64,000 nt of DNA from CAVWTN01 sp963757945 (GCA_963757945.1 CAVWTN010000001.1:310001-374000); one strand, 5' to 3'. Shown: positions 8,947 through 16,703, counted from the stretch's first letter. The notes: generated by a model from the letters alone, not told the origin. Translations and numbers: made by a program.

Positions 8947-8970
8947 CCCAAAAAGGCTTCGAAACCGCCG

Positions 8971-9372
8971 CTAAGCCGGCGAGCCGGCCGGTTCGACCTT
9001 GACGAAATCCTCCGCGAGCCCTTGGAGCCGGATGTCGCCGAACGTCACCGTGTAGGCTCCGTTCTCGATGCTTTGCACCAGGCCCAACTCCGGGGCCGTC
9101 GCGAGCTGCGGGATCTTTCCGCGGATGTCCTCGGGCAAACGCACGGAATCGCCGACCGCGATGCCGCTTTGTTCGAAGAGCCGTTCGAGTTCTTCCAGCA
9201 GCATCGGTAACGGTATGCCGTAACCTGCGCTGACTTGCTCGACCGTCTCGTGCTCGCTGATCGAGCAATTGGAGCAGCCGCCAAGGTGGAACTTTGCGAA
9301 GACGCGCTTTGCGCCGGCGTGCGTCCGGAACGCCTGCTCCACGGTCATGTCTTTGTTGAAGTTCTCGCTCAC
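8971..9372 (-). CDS. DUF1858 domain protein
   Basis: The N-terminal ~60 residues (NKDMTVEQAFRTHAGAKRVF, then HLGGCSNCSISEHETVEQV) match DUF1858, a small helical domain with a paired-cysteine motif found alone or beside redox and iron-sulfur proteins. The second half (GDSVRLPEDIRGKIPQLATA ... VTFGDIRLQGLAEDFVKVE) looks like a small beta-barrel or SH3-like domain. The GTG at 9372 is preferred because GGGAG lies just upstream at good spacing; longer frames would add an unrelated leader. Predicted cytoplasmic, 133 residues. Its role is unknown; a redox or metal-sensing function is a guess from the CxxC. Confidence 0.75.
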   Translation of the reverse strand: MSENFNKDMTVEQAFRTHAGAKRVFAKFHLGGCSNCSISEHETVEQVSAGYGIPLPMLLEELERLFEQSGIAVGDSVRLPEDIRGKIPQLATAPELGLVQSIENGAYTVTFGDIRLQGLAEDFVKVEPAGSPA

Positions 9373-9567
9373 CCTAACTCCCTCACTTCGTGGGTATGAA
9401 CCCAACCGAGCCCTGTGCTGTTTAAACTCTGCCCGCCCGCCCCGCGGTTGCACATCGCCCTTCGGTCAACGATTTGCCCTTCCGGTACGACGAAGGCCGC
9501 GTTCCGCCCCGGACCTCCTCGAAGGACGGAGGGACCGGGATTCTCCCGTCGCCAATGGATACCCCTT

Positions 9568-9925
9568 GTCTCCCGGGTGCCGGGCAGTCGCGCGCCGCAG
9601 GGCGTGAGGAAAGTCCGGGCTTCACAGGGCAGGGTGCAGGATAACGTCCTGTCGGGGCAACTCGAAGGAAAGTGCCACAGAAACATACCGCCGGAGCCTC
9701 TCCGGTAAGGGTGAAATCGTGAGGTAAGAGCTCACGGAGTTCCGCGGAGACGCGGGCTCGGGTAAACCCCACCTGAAGCAAGATCGCTCGATGAGCCCTT
9801 CGGGGCTGGGCGGCCCGCCCAAACGAGTCACATCGCAACGAGGCGTCCGGCGACGGGCGCCCCAGAGAGATGGCTGCCGTCCCCGCAAGGGGATACAGAA
9901 TCCGGCTTATAGGCACCCGGGAGAC
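9568..9925 (+). ncRNA. rnpB: RNase P RNA (type A)
   Basis: This is the catalytic RNA of RNase P, which matures tRNA 5' ends. The conserved core is readable: GAGGAAAGTCCGGGCTTC near the 5' end, GGAAAGTGCCACAGAAACAT, GGTAAGGGTGAAATCGTG, GGTAAACCCCACC, AGAGAGATGGCTGCCGTC, and the 3' block ACAGAATCCGGCTTAT. The terminal P1 helix is a perfect 14-bp pairing of 9568-9581 (GTCTCCCGGGTGCC) with 9912-9925. Length of about 358 nt is normal. It sits just upstream of a tRNA-Ala gene. Mature ends may differ by a few bases. Confidence 0.96.
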
Positions 9926-9995
9926 AGCCTCGCCGGCCGGTTGGAATTGCGAAGGGTAACGATGCGGGCTTGCGAATATGGCCGGTCGGCCTCTC

Positions 9996-10068
9996 GGGGG
10001 CATAGCTCAGTTGGTAGAGCATCACGCTGGCAGCGTGAGGGTCAGGAGTTCGAGTCTCCTTGCCTCCA
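9996..10068 (+). tRNA. tRNA-Ala (anticodon GGC)
   Basis: A full cloverleaf: acceptor GGGGGCA/TGCCTCC, D arm GCTC...GAGC, anticodon stem TCACG/CGTGA with loop CTGGCAG (anticodon GGC), T arm AGGAG-TTCGAGT-CTCCT, discriminator A. The 3' CCA is not encoded (the next bases are GAA), unlike the other two tRNAs in the window. Confidence 0.96.
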
Positions 10069-10084
10069 GAATACGTTGAAGTCC

Positions 10085-10101
10085 GCCCGCGCGGGCTTTT
10101 T
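10085..10101 (+). terminator. Rho-independent terminator after tRNA-Ala
   Basis: GCCCGC/GCGGGC inverted repeat (10085-10096) followed by five T, 16 bp after the tRNA. It would end the tRNA-Ala (and possibly rnpB) transcript. Confidence 0.7.
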
Positions 10102-10136
10102 CGTTCTCCGGCGAGGCCCGCGAAAGGCACGTTTCG

Positions 10137-11021
10137 GTGGTGATCGACGGTGGGCTCGGAATCGAGCTGGAGGCGCGCGGCTATCGTCTCGGCGGCGCGT
10201 TGTGGTCCGCGGAGATCCTGCTGCGGGACCCGGGCGCGATCCGCGCGGTGCACGAGGATTACCTGGCCGCCGGCGCGCGCTGCATCGAGACGGCCTCGTA
10301 TCAGCTCTCCGCGGCCGGCCTGCGTAGCGGCGGCTTCGCTCAGGCGGACCTCGCGGCCGTCTGCGGCCTCTCGGTGCGGCTCGCGCGCGAGGCCGTCGCG
10401 GCGTTCCGCACGAGGAGCGGCGATGACGGCGACTTCATCGTCGCGGCCTCGCTCGGGCCCTACGGCGCGGCGGTCGCCGGCGGCTCGGAGTATTCCGGAG
10501 CCTACATCGATCCGGAGCTGCTCTACGCGTTCCATTCCGAACGCCTGCGAGCCGTGCTCCCGGCGGCGCCCGACGTGCTGTTTTGCGAGACGATCCCCTC
10601 GAAGAACGAGGCGCTCGTCGTGGCCCGCGCGTTGCGGGATCTCGGCGCCGCGCCGCCTGCGTGGATCAGCTTCACGTGCGCCGACGGCGGTCACACGCAC
10701 GCGGGCGACCCGATCGAGGAGTGCGCCGCCGCGCTCGAGGAGTTCGCGAACGTCGCGGCCGTCGGGGTCAACTGCAGCGCGCCCGAGTTCACGGCTCCGC
10801 TGCTCCGGCGCATGAGAGCGGGGACGCGCAAGGATCTGCTCGCGTGCCCGAACCTTGCCCGCGGTTCGAGCGAGGAGCAGTTCTTACGCCTGGTCCCGGA
10901 GTGGCTCGAGGCGGGAGCACGCCACATCGGCGGTTGTTGCGGCGTGCGTCCTTCGACGATCGCCGGCATCGCGCGCATCATGGCCGCAGCAGAACGCAGC
11001 GGGCAACGCTTTTCGCATTGA
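10137..11021 (+). CDS. Homocysteine S-methyltransferase (MmuM type)
   Basis: The 294-residue protein is a single homocysteine-binding TIM barrel: it starts with VIDGGLGIELEARG and carries the zinc ligands Cys213 (GVNCSAPE) and Cys267/268 (IGGCCGVRPSTI). It transfers a methyl group, in MmuM from S-methylmethionine or SAM, to homocysteine to give methionine. The cobalamin-binding domain of MetH is absent, so this is the B12-independent short form. GTG at 10137 is used as start; a second GTG follows directly. Its stop codon overlaps the -35 box of the promoter for the following cystine transporter. Confidence 0.9.
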   Translation: MVIDGGLGIELEARGYRLGGALWSAEILLRDPGAIRAVHEDYLAAGARCIETASYQLSAAGLRSGGFAQADLAAVCGLSVRLAREAVAAFRTRSGDDGDFIVAASLGPYGAAVAGGSEYSGAYIDPELLYAFHSERLRAVLPAAPDVLFCETIPSKNEALVVARALRDLGAAPPAWISFTCADGGHTHAGDPIEECAAALEEFANVAAVGVNCSAPEFTAPLLRRMRAGTRKDLLACPNLARGSSEEQFLRLVPEWLEAGARHIGGCCGVRPSTIAGIARIMAAAERSGQRFSH

Positions 11022-11047
11022 CATGCCTCGAACGCTCGTGTTAGCTT
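11018..11047 (+). promoter_or_regulatory. Sigma-70-type promoter of the cystine transporter operon
   Basis: A perfect -35 TTGACA (11018-11023) is followed after 18 bp by TAGCTT (11042-11047), which keeps the key -10 positions T, A and final T. The predicted transcript start near 11054 leaves a leader of about 170 nt before the first gene. The -35 overlaps the TGA of the upstream methyltransferase. Confidence 0.6.
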
Positions 11048-11053
11048 TCGGAG

Positions 11054-11223
11054 CATGTTCAGTCGTCCGGTGATTTTCGCGTGTTGTCGACTCGAGGTCC
11101 TCGCTTGCCGTTAGGCTGAGGTCGTCGCACGCGTTCTTCGATCCGTCGAAGTGAATCGGGTGAACCCTCTGCCGGGCAGGGGGTTCTTTTTTGCTTTTCA
11201 GGTCTTGTGTGGAGGGTTTCGGC
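11054..11223 (+). promoter_or_regulatory. Structured 5' leader, possible riboswitch or attenuator
   Basis: The ~170-nt leader contains nested pairings: 11078-11083 (CGCGTG) with 11128-11133 (CACGCG), enclosing a hairpin with GCC-GTTA-GGC; then a hairpin TTCTTCGA/TCGAAGTGAA; then an intrinsic terminator at 11163-11192, only about 30 nt before the first coding sequence. This arrangement is typical of transcription attenuation. I see no T-box (AGGGTGGNACCGCG), no S-box core and no leader peptide that I can support. Confidence 0.45.
11163..11192 (+). terminator. Intrinsic terminator in the leader of the cystine transporter
   Basis: AACCCTCTGC (11163-11172) pairs with GCAGGGGGTT (11176-11185) through ten pairs including one G-U, with loop CGG, followed by CTTTTTTG. 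It lies between the promoter and the first gene, so full-length transcription needs read-through or antitermination. Confidence 0.8.
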
Positions 11224-12027
11224 ATGTTTTCAAAACGCATTTCTCGCCTGGCCGCGATCGCCGTATCGATCGCGTTCGCCGGCGCTACGCTCGTATCCAC
11301 GGCCGCGGCCGCGGAAACCGGCAGCCTCGCGCAAATCAAAGCGCGCGGCACGATTCGCGTCGCCCTCGAGGGCACGTATCCGCCGTTCGACTACCAGGAT
11401 GCGAGCGGAAACTTGGTCGGCTTCGAAGTCGATCTTGCGAACGCGGTCGCAAAAAAGCTCGGCGTGAAGGCCGAGTTCTTGCCGACGAAATGGGACGGCA
11501 TCCTGGCCGGGCTCGATGCCGGCCGCTACGATGCGATCTTCAATCAAGTGACGATCACGCCCGAACGGCAGAAGAAGTACGCCTTCTCGGAAGTCTACAC
11601 GGTCTCCGGGATTCAGGTGATCGCGCGCAAGGCCGACGCGGCGAAGTTCAAGACGATCGCCGACCTCGCGGGCAAGAACGTCGGCGTCGGTTTGGGCACC
11701 AATTACGAGCAGTGGCTGCGCAAGAACGTCCCGCAGGCGATCGTCCACACGTATGACGACGATCCGACGAAGTACCAGGATCTCAAAGTCGGCCGGATCG
11801 ACGCGGTCCTCAACGACCGGCTCGCGGGCGGTTATCTCTTGCACAACTCCGATGGGCAGCTCGTGACGGCGGGCGAACCGTTCGCCAAGGAACTGCAGGC
11901 GGTTGCGCTGCGCAAAGGCGATACGGACCTGCTCGCGGCCGTGAACGCGGCGCTCGACGATCTGCACAAGGACGGGACGTTCAAGCAGATTTCGGAGAAA
12001 TGGTTTGGGTCGGACGTCTCTAAGTAG
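11224..12027 (+). CDS. tcyJ: Cystine ABC transporter, substrate-binding protein (FliY/TcyJ-like)
   Basis: After a signal peptide (about 30 residues, ending in STAAAAE) the protein is a family-3 solute-binding protein. It is very close in wording to the enteric cystine-binding protein: GTYPPFDYQDASGNLVGFEV, LDAGRYDAIFNQVTI, GVGLGTNYEQWLRKNV, YDDDPTKYQDLKVGRIDAVL and SEKWFGSDVSK. It captures L-cystine (possibly diaminopimelate as well) in the periplasm and delivers it to the permease encoded 9 bp downstream. ATG 11224 has a good GGAGGG site. Length 267 is normal. Specificity is inferred from similarity. Confidence 0.88.
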   Translation: MFSKRISRLAAIAVSIAFAGATLVSTAAAAETGSLAQIKARGTIRVALEGTYPPFDYQDASGNLVGFEVDLANAVAKKLGVKAEFLPTKWDGILAGLDAGRYDAIFNQVTITPERQKKYAFSEVYTVSGIQVIARKADAAKFKTIADLAGKNVGVGLGTNYEQWLRKNVPQAIVHTYDDDPTKYQDLKVGRIDAVLNDRLAGGYLLHNSDGQLVTAGEPFAKELQAVALRKGDTDLLAAVNAALDDLHKDGTFKQISEKWFGSDVSK

Positions 12028-12036
12028 ACGCCCGCG

Positions 12037-12702
12037 TTGAATTCCAGCCTCGATCTAATCGCCCAGTCGGCGCCCTTCCTCGTGAAGGGCGCCGGCTACA
12101 CCTTGCTCCTGAGCATCGGCGGCATGGCCTTCGGCACCGTGCTCGGCTTTGTGCTGGCCTTGATGCGCCTCTCGCAGGCGGCCGCGCTGCGGCGCTTCGC
12201 CGCGGCGTATGTGTCGTTCATCCGCGGCACGCCGTTGCTCGTGCAACTCTTCTTGATCTATTACGGCCTCGCGCAGTTCGGTTTGCGGATCGATCCGATC
12301 CCCTCCGCTCTGATCGGCTTCAGCTTGAACGTCGGCGGGTACACCTCGGAGATCTTCCGCGGCGCGATCTCGGCGATCGAGCGCGGTCAATGGGAGGCCG
12401 CGTTTTCGATCGGCATGACGCCGGCCCAAGCCATGCGCCGCGTCATCGTCCCGCAGGCGGCGCGCGTGGCGCTCCCGCCTCTCGGCAACAGCTTCATCAG
12501 CCTGGTGAAAGACACGTCGCTCGCGGCCACGATCCAGGTCCCTGAATTGTTCCGGCAAGCGCAACTGATCACGGCCAGGACCTACGAGGTCTTCACCATG
12601 TACTTGGCGGCCGCGTTCGTGTATTGGGTGCTCTCGAGCGCGTTCGCGTGGTTCATCGACGGCCTGGAACGCCGCGCCTCGCTGCACGTGGCCCAGCGTT
12701 GA
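12037..12702 (+). CDS. tcyL: Cystine ABC transporter permease (TcyL/YecS-like)
   Basis: The 221-residue membrane protein has about five transmembrane helices and the permease motifs of the polar amino acid (HisM) family: SFIRGTPLLVQLFLIYYGL and the EAA loop WEAAFSIGMTPAQAMRRVIV. It forms the membrane channel for the binding protein upstream. TTG at 12037 is taken as start, nine bases after the previous stop; the stop is followed five bases later by the ATPase start. In TcyL systems the permease is a homodimer, matching the single permease gene here. Confidence 0.9.
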   Translation: MNSSLDLIAQSAPFLVKGAGYTLLLSIGGMAFGTVLGFVLALMRLSQAAALRRFAAAYVSFIRGTPLLVQLFLIYYGLAQFGLRIDPIPSALIGFSLNVGGYTSEIFRGAISAIERGQWEAAFSIGMTPAQAMRRVIVPQAARVALPPLGNSFISLVKDTSLAATIQVPELFRQAQLITARTYEVFTMYLAAAFVYWVLSSAFAWFIDGLERRASLHVAQR

Positions 12703-12707
12703 GCGCG

Positions 12708-13457
12708 ATGATCGAGATTCGCGGCCTGGAGAAGCAGTTCGGCGCAAGCAAGGTGTTGCAGGGCGTCGATCTGAGCGTCGACAAAGGCGAAGTCCTGGCG
12801 ATCGTCGGCCCGAGCGGATCGGGCAAGACGACGCTGTTGCGCTGTCTCAACTTCCTGGAGGTTCCCAGCGCCGGCCGCATCCGCGTCGGCGATAGCGAGA
12901 TCGATGCGAGCGTGCCGGTCAACCGTCAGGGGCCGCGAATCCGGGCGCTGCGCCAGCGGATCGGCTTCGTCTTTCAGAGCTTCAATCTGTTTCCGCACAG
13001 GACGGCGCTCGAGAACGTGATCGAAGGCCCGGTGATCGTCAAGGGTGAGCCGCGCGAAAAGGCCGAGGCGCGAGCGCGCGCGCTGCTCGCGAAAGTCGGC
13101 CTCGCGGAGAAGGTCGACGCTTACCCGAGCCGCCTTTCGGGCGGCCAGCAGCAACGCGTCGCGATCGCTCGGGCGCTCGCGATGGAGCCCGAAGTGCTCT
13201 TGTTCGACGAGCCGACTTCGGCGCTCGACCCGGAACTGGTCGGCGAGGTGCTCGCCGCGATTCGCAGCCTCGCGGCCGAGCACCGCACGATGATCATCGT
13301 GACGCACGAGATGGCGTTCGCGCGCGACGTCGCCGACCGCGCGATCTTCATGGACGGCGGGAACATCGTCGAAGAGGGGCCGGCCAAGAGCCTCTTCGCG
13401 GAACCGCGGGAAGAACGCACGCGCCGCTTCCTGCGCAAATTCCTTGGAAGCGCATAA
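12708..13457 (+). CDS. tcyN: Cystine ABC transporter ATP-binding protein (TcyN/YecC-like)
   Basis: A complete 249-residue ATPase: Walker A GPSGSGKTT, Q-loop FVFQSFNLFPH, signature LSGGQQQRVAIARAL, Walker B LLFDEPTSALDPE, and the switch His in VTHEM. It powers cystine import with the two preceding gene products. ATG 12708 is chosen because MIEIRGLEKQFG is the usual family beginning; a TTG three codons upstream overlaps the permease stop. It is the last gene of the operon, followed by a strong hairpin. Confidence 0.92.
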   Translation: MIEIRGLEKQFGASKVLQGVDLSVDKGEVLAIVGPSGSGKTTLLRCLNFLEVPSAGRIRVGDSEIDASVPVNRQGPRIRALRQRIGFVFQSFNLFPHRTALENVIEGPVIVKGEPREKAEARARALLAKVGLAEKVDAYPSRLSGGQQQRVAIARALAMEPEVLLFDEPTSALDPELVGEVLAAIRSLAAEHRTMIIVTHEMAFARDVADRAIFMDGGNIVEEGPAKSLFAEPREERTRRFLRKFLGSA

Positions 13458-13460
13458 GCA

Positions 13461-13486
13461 GGACGAGCGCCCGAGGGCGCTCGTCC
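13461..13486. terminator. Strong hairpin between cystine operon and tRNA-Ala
   Basis: GGACGAGCGCC (13461-13471) pairs perfectly with GGCGCTCGTCC (13476-13486) with loop CGAG. It separates the end of the cystine operon from the 3' end of the convergent tRNA. A T-tract is missing on both sides, so it may work as a 3' stabilising hairpin or a bidirectional weak terminator. Confidence 0.6.
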
Positions 13487-13494
13487 GTATGCGA

Positions 13495-13570
13495 TGGTGG
13501 AGATGAGGAGGCTCGAACTCCTGACATCCAACTTGCAAAGCTGGCGCTCTACCAACTGAGCTACATCCCC
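13495..13570 (-). tRNA. tRNA-Ala (anticodon TGC)
   Basis: Cloverleaf on the minus strand: acceptor GGGGATG/CATCTCC, D arm GCTC...GAGC, anticodon stem CCAGC/GTTGG with loop TTTGCAA (anticodon TGC), T arm AGGAG-TTCGAGC-CTCCT, discriminator A and encoded CCA at 13495-13497. It reads GCA and wobble alanine codons, complementing the GGC isoacceptor at 9996. Confidence 0.97.
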
Positions 13571-13766
13571 GCGCGCCGACTGTTCGAAGCGCGGGCCGGT
13601 TTCTCCGCCCTCGGCCGGGCCAGGGGGCCGGCGGACGGTTCGGGCCCCGGTGCGCGCGGCGAGCCCGCCTGATAGGAAGCCGCCCTCAACGTGGCGGAGC
13701 ATGCCTGCGGGCTCGCCGCTTGGAAGCCGCGCGGGTTCATCGTCCGCTCCGCCGAGAAAGCACGCA

Positions 13767-14339
13767 ATGCCGGTCACGCTTATCGATCCGAAGACCGCTC
13801 TCGTCGTCATCGACATCCAAAAGGGCATCGTGGCGAGGCCGACCGCCCATCCCACGGCGCCGGTCGTGAGCAACGTCGTCCGCTTGGTGGATGCCTTTCG
13901 AGCGAAGCCGCTTCCGGTCGTGCTCGTGCGGGTGGGCTGGGCGCCCGATTACGGCGATGCGCTCCGCACGCGAACGCAAGCGCCGCTCGCCGGCGGCGCT
14001 CCGCCGCCGGATTTCTTCGACTACGCCGACGAGCTGCGCGCCGACCCCGCGCGCGACATCTTGATTCACAAGCGTCAATGGGGCGCATTCTACGGCACGG
14101 ATCTGGACCTGCAATTGCGCAGACGCGGCGTCACCGGGATCGTGCTCTGCGGCGTCGCAACGAGCGTCGGCGTCGAGTCGACGGCGCGCGACGCGTGGGA
14201 ACGCTCCTACAATCTGACGTTCGCATCGGACGCGATGACCGACCTGAACGCCGCCGCGCACGACCGCGCGCTCGAGATCATCTTCCCGCGCATCGGCGAG
14301 ATCGGAACGACGAGCGAGATCCTGGCGAAGCTCGGCTAA
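13767..14339 (+). CDS. Isochorismatase-fold protein lacking the catalytic cysteine
   Basis: A 190-residue member of the isochorismatase-like hydrolases. Asp16 (VVIDIQKG) and Lys102 (HKRQWGAFYG) of the usual catalytic triad are present, but where nicotinamidases and N-carbamoylsarcosine amidases carry the nucleophile Cys, this protein reads GVATSVGVESTARDA with Gly135. The same substitution is known in the E. coli YecD subgroup, whose activity is unassigned. Another Cys (128) lies seven residues away and is probably structural. ATG 13767 opens MPVTLIDPKTALVVIDI, the normal start. Cytoplasmic; substrate unknown. Confidence 0.85.
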   Translation: MPVTLIDPKTALVVIDIQKGIVARPTAHPTAPVVSNVVRLVDAFRAKPLPVVLVRVGWAPDYGDALRTRTQAPLAGGAPPPDFFDYADELRADPARDILIHKRQWGAFYGTDLDLQLRRRGVTGIVLCGVATSVGVESTARDAWERSYNLTFASDAMTDLNAAAHDRALEIIFPRIGEIGTTSEILAKLG

Positions 14340-14725
14340 CGGATGTCGATGACGATCGGCGAGAGCGTCTGCGAACTGCGCGCGTCGACGGCTTGATCCC
14401 ACACTTCTTTCTTGCCGAAGTAAGCACGCAGGAAGTACGAGCCTGCGGGCACCCCGGTGAACGAGAAGCGGCCGTACGCGTCGGTGAGGCTCGGGCCTAT
14501 GGATGTCGTTCCGCTCCGCTGTTTAATCAGGGTCTGAGTCGTCCGATCCGTATTCGGCGGCGTCAAGTACACTCTCAGGCCGGGCAGAGCTGGAGCGGAG
14601 GCGCCGCCCGGCACGTACCGATAGAATGCTCCGCTGACGCTGACGCCGAACGGCTGCGCCTCGCCCCGCAAACCGCAGGTAGCCATGAGGCACGCGACGA
14701 TCGTTGCAATCCAGATGCGCTTCAT
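14336..14725 (-). CDS. Small secreted protein with carboxypeptidase-regulatory-like domain
   Basis: The 129-residue product has a signal peptide (KRIWIATIVACLMATCGLRG, possibly lipidated at Cys17) and a single beta-sandwich with GPSLTDAYGRFSFTGVPAG and SYFLRAYFGKKEVWDQAV, like CarboxypepD_reg or SpaA-type modules. It overlaps the stop of the preceding membrane-protein gene by four bases (start 14725, previous stop 14722), so the two are co-translated and may act together on the cell surface. Specific function unknown. Confidence 0.7.
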   Translation of the reverse strand: MKRIWIATIVACLMATCGLRGEAQPFGVSVSGAFYRYVPGGASAPALPGLRVYLTPPNTDRTTQTLIKQRSGTTSIGPSLTDAYGRFSFTGVPAGSYFLRAYFGKKEVWDQAVDARSSQTLSPIVIDIR

Positions 14726-15387
14726 CTTAGAGACTCTCCGAGATTCTCCGGCGGCAGAAGGGCGGAAGAGCCAGGAGCGAGTCTCGCCGCCGCCGTGAGC
14801 ACGTTGTGCACGGCCGTGACCGGAGTTTTGGCGGCCGGCTGCAACACGATGGGATCCTGCACTTCGGCTTGATGACCGTTCAGCCGGATGCGCTGCGGCG
14901 CGTTCAGGTCGGTAAGCTCTTGGACCATGACCGCTCCCGTGTCCTTATCGAACCAAAGGACCAGCGTCGATGGTTGGTATTGAGGGTTTTCCAGCAAGAA
15001 CTGCTGCTTTTGACCGTCACATCGGCACACCGGCAGCCTTATGAGCGCGTTGGTGTTCCCGCCCCCATCCGGCAGAGCCACGTTCAACGGCACGTTGCTC
15101 GGTTCTACGTGAGCGGTCACAGTGATCGGCAGATCGTCCTGTGCATCGAGGAAGATTTTATACCCCGGAATCCCCACCGCGCAAAAAGCTGCAATGACGT
15201 AGAGCGCGATCACGGGGTACACCGTTTGCAAGCTGAACTTATCGTAACCGATTTTCAGCGCCGGTTCGTCCGTCTTCAACGCGGAGAGCGCGAACGTTCG
15301 AGTCGCCTGCAGATAGACGGCTCCGGCGGCGAAGCACAAGCCGAGCAGTACGTAGGGAAGCGTGATTTGCAACTGAGGGCTCAACAT
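14722..15387 (-). CDS. Unknown membrane protein with extracytoplasmic domain
   Basis: The protein has two predicted membrane segments, near residues 8-25 (TLPYVLLGLCFAAGAVYL) and 52-72 (VYPVIALYVIAAFCAVGI), then a soluble domain of ~140 residues (PITVTAHVEPSNVPLNVALP ... LVLWFDKDTGAVMVQELTDL) with a CRC motif. The ATG at 15387 is preferred over longer frames because AGAGGTGAT precedes it. It is translationally coupled to the small secreted protein downstream. I do not recognise the family; a role in the envelope is inferred. Confidence 0.65.
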   Translation of the reverse strand: MLSPQLQITLPYVLLGLCFAAGAVYLQATRTFALSALKTDEPALKIGYDKFSLQTVYPVIALYVIAAFCAVGIPGYKIFLDAQDDLPITVTAHVEPSNVPLNVALPDGGGNTNALIRLPVCRCDGQKQQFLLENPQYQPSTLVLWFDKDTGAVMVQELTDLNAPQRIRLNGHQAEVQDPIVLQPAAKTPVTAVHNVLTAAARLAPGSSALLPPENLGESLR

Positions 15388-15692
15388 GATCTGATCACCT
15401 CTAACCGCGTAAGCGCCGCGCGGTACGCGGACGTCCGGGAGCTCGCGAAGCGCGAACGGAACGCACAAGCCTGCTCGCGTCGATCGGCGACCGGGCCGAG
15501 ATCTTGTCGGCGATGCATGCATTGCTGTGCAAGGTTCACGACCTCCGCAACTTGGCGAAGACCAAGATCGTGCGACGATTATTCGGTTTGAGGCGTCCGA
15601 ATTGCGTCCGAGGACGCACCTGCCGCTTCGTGGGCACGATGCTAGGGGACGTGAAAATTTCGCCGCCAGCTTATGTAGGAGACCGACAACAC
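15388..15692. other. Divergent intergenic region
   Basis: These 305 bp separate the unknown membrane protein (minus) from the alcohol dehydrogenase (plus) and should hold both promoters. I could not assign confident -35/-10 boxes. A GGAGA ribosome site lies near 15678. No coding sequence or RNA gene is supported. Confidence 0.4.
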
Positions 15693-16703
15693 ATGCGCGC
15701 CATGCAAGTTCGCAACCCGGGAAAGCCGCTCGAACTCGTCGACATTCCGAAACCGGAACCAGGGCCGGGAGAGGTTCGCATCCGCGTGCGTGCATGCGGA
15801 ATCTGTCACAGCGACATGTTCACGGTCTTGGGCGCGTGGCCCGGGATCTCGTATCCCCGAGCTCCGGGCCACGAGATCGCCGGCGTCGTCGATGCCGTGG
15901 GCGCCGGCGTGACGAGTTGGAAGCCGGGCGCGCGCGCCGGCGTGGGCTGGCACGGCGGTCACGACGGGACCTGCATCTCGTGCCTGCGCGGCGACTTCGT
16001 CACGTGCAGCGCGTTGCGCACGCCGGGGATATCCTACGACGGCGGATATGGCGAATACGTGGTCGCGCCCGCGAACGTGCTCGCGCCGATCCCCGAAGCG
16101 CTTTCCTTCGAAGAGGCGGCTCCGCTGATGTGCGCGGGCGTCACGACGTACAATGCGTTGCGCCATAGCGGCGCACGCGCGGGTGACGTGGTCGCCGTGC
16201 TTGGTCTCGGGGGGCTCGGCCACCTCGGCGTGCAGTTCGCGGCGAAGATGGGCTTCGAGACGATCGCGATCGCCCGCGGTGAGGAGAAGCGCGACTTGGC
16301 GCTGAAGCTTGGAGCGATCGACTACATCGATAGCGTGAGCGAAGACGTCACGGCGAGGCTCAGCGCTCTCGGCGGCGCGCGCGTCGTCCTTTCGACCGTC
16401 ACGAGCTCGAGCGCGATGGTGCCCATCATCGGCGGCCTTGCGATCAACGGAACGCTGCTGATCGTCGGAGCTTCACCCGATCCCCTTCCCGTCGAGACGA
16501 TCGCCTTGCTCGGCGGGCGGCGTTCGGTGCGCGGCTGGCCTTCGGGCACCGGCGCCGATTCCGCCGATACGCTCGAGTTCAGCGCCCTTTCGGGGGTGCG
16601 CCCGATGATCGAAACGGTCCCGCTCGAACGCGCGAACGAAGCTTACGAGCGCATGATGAGCGGCGCGGCGCGCTTCCGCATGGTCCTGACGCTCGGCGAC
16701 TAG
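15693..16703 (+). CDS. Zinc-dependent alcohol dehydrogenase (MDR family)
   Basis: A 336-residue medium-chain dehydrogenase. Catalytic zinc ligands are Cys38 (ACGICHSDMF) and His60-Glu61 (PGHEIAGVV). The structural zinc lobe reads GTCISCLRGDFVTC, giving three Cys with Asp91 in place of the first of four. The Rossmann nucleotide loop is VLGLGGLGHLGVQFAAKMG. It oxidises alcohols or reduces aldehydes with NAD(P); substrate cannot be told. ATG 15693 follows a GGAGA; an ATG three codons later is possible. It stands alone. Confidence 0.9.
   Translation: MRAMQVRNPGKPLELVDIPKPEPGPGEVRIRVRACGICHSDMFTVLGAWPGISYPRAPGHEIAGVVDAVGAGVTSWKPGARAGVGWHGGHDGTCISCLRGDFVTCSALRTPGISYDGGYGEYVVAPANVLAPIPEALSFEEAAPLMCAGVTTYNALRHSGARAGDVVAVLGLGGLGHLGVQFAAKMGFETIAIARGEEKRDLALKLGAIDYIDSVSEDVTARLSALGGARVVLSTVTSSSAMVPIIGGLAINGTLLIVGASPDPLPVETIALLGGRRSVRGWPSGTGADSADTLEFSALSGVRPMIETVPLERANEAYERMMSGAARFRMVLTLGD

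Noticed and set aside
9422..10003. Open frames across the rnpB region on both strands
   Set aside because: The region folds as RNase P RNA with all conserved blocks and a 14-bp closing helix; the frames have no family resemblance.
11054..11192. T-box or S-box riboswitch
   Set aside because: No AGGGTGGNACC antiterminator sequence and no S-box core; kept only as an unclassified leader.
14722..15795. Longer version of the unknown membrane protein starting at 15795
   Set aside because: The extra ~136 residues are Cys/Arg/Pro-rich without conserved features, while ATG 15387 has a good ribosome site and begins directly at the first membrane segment.
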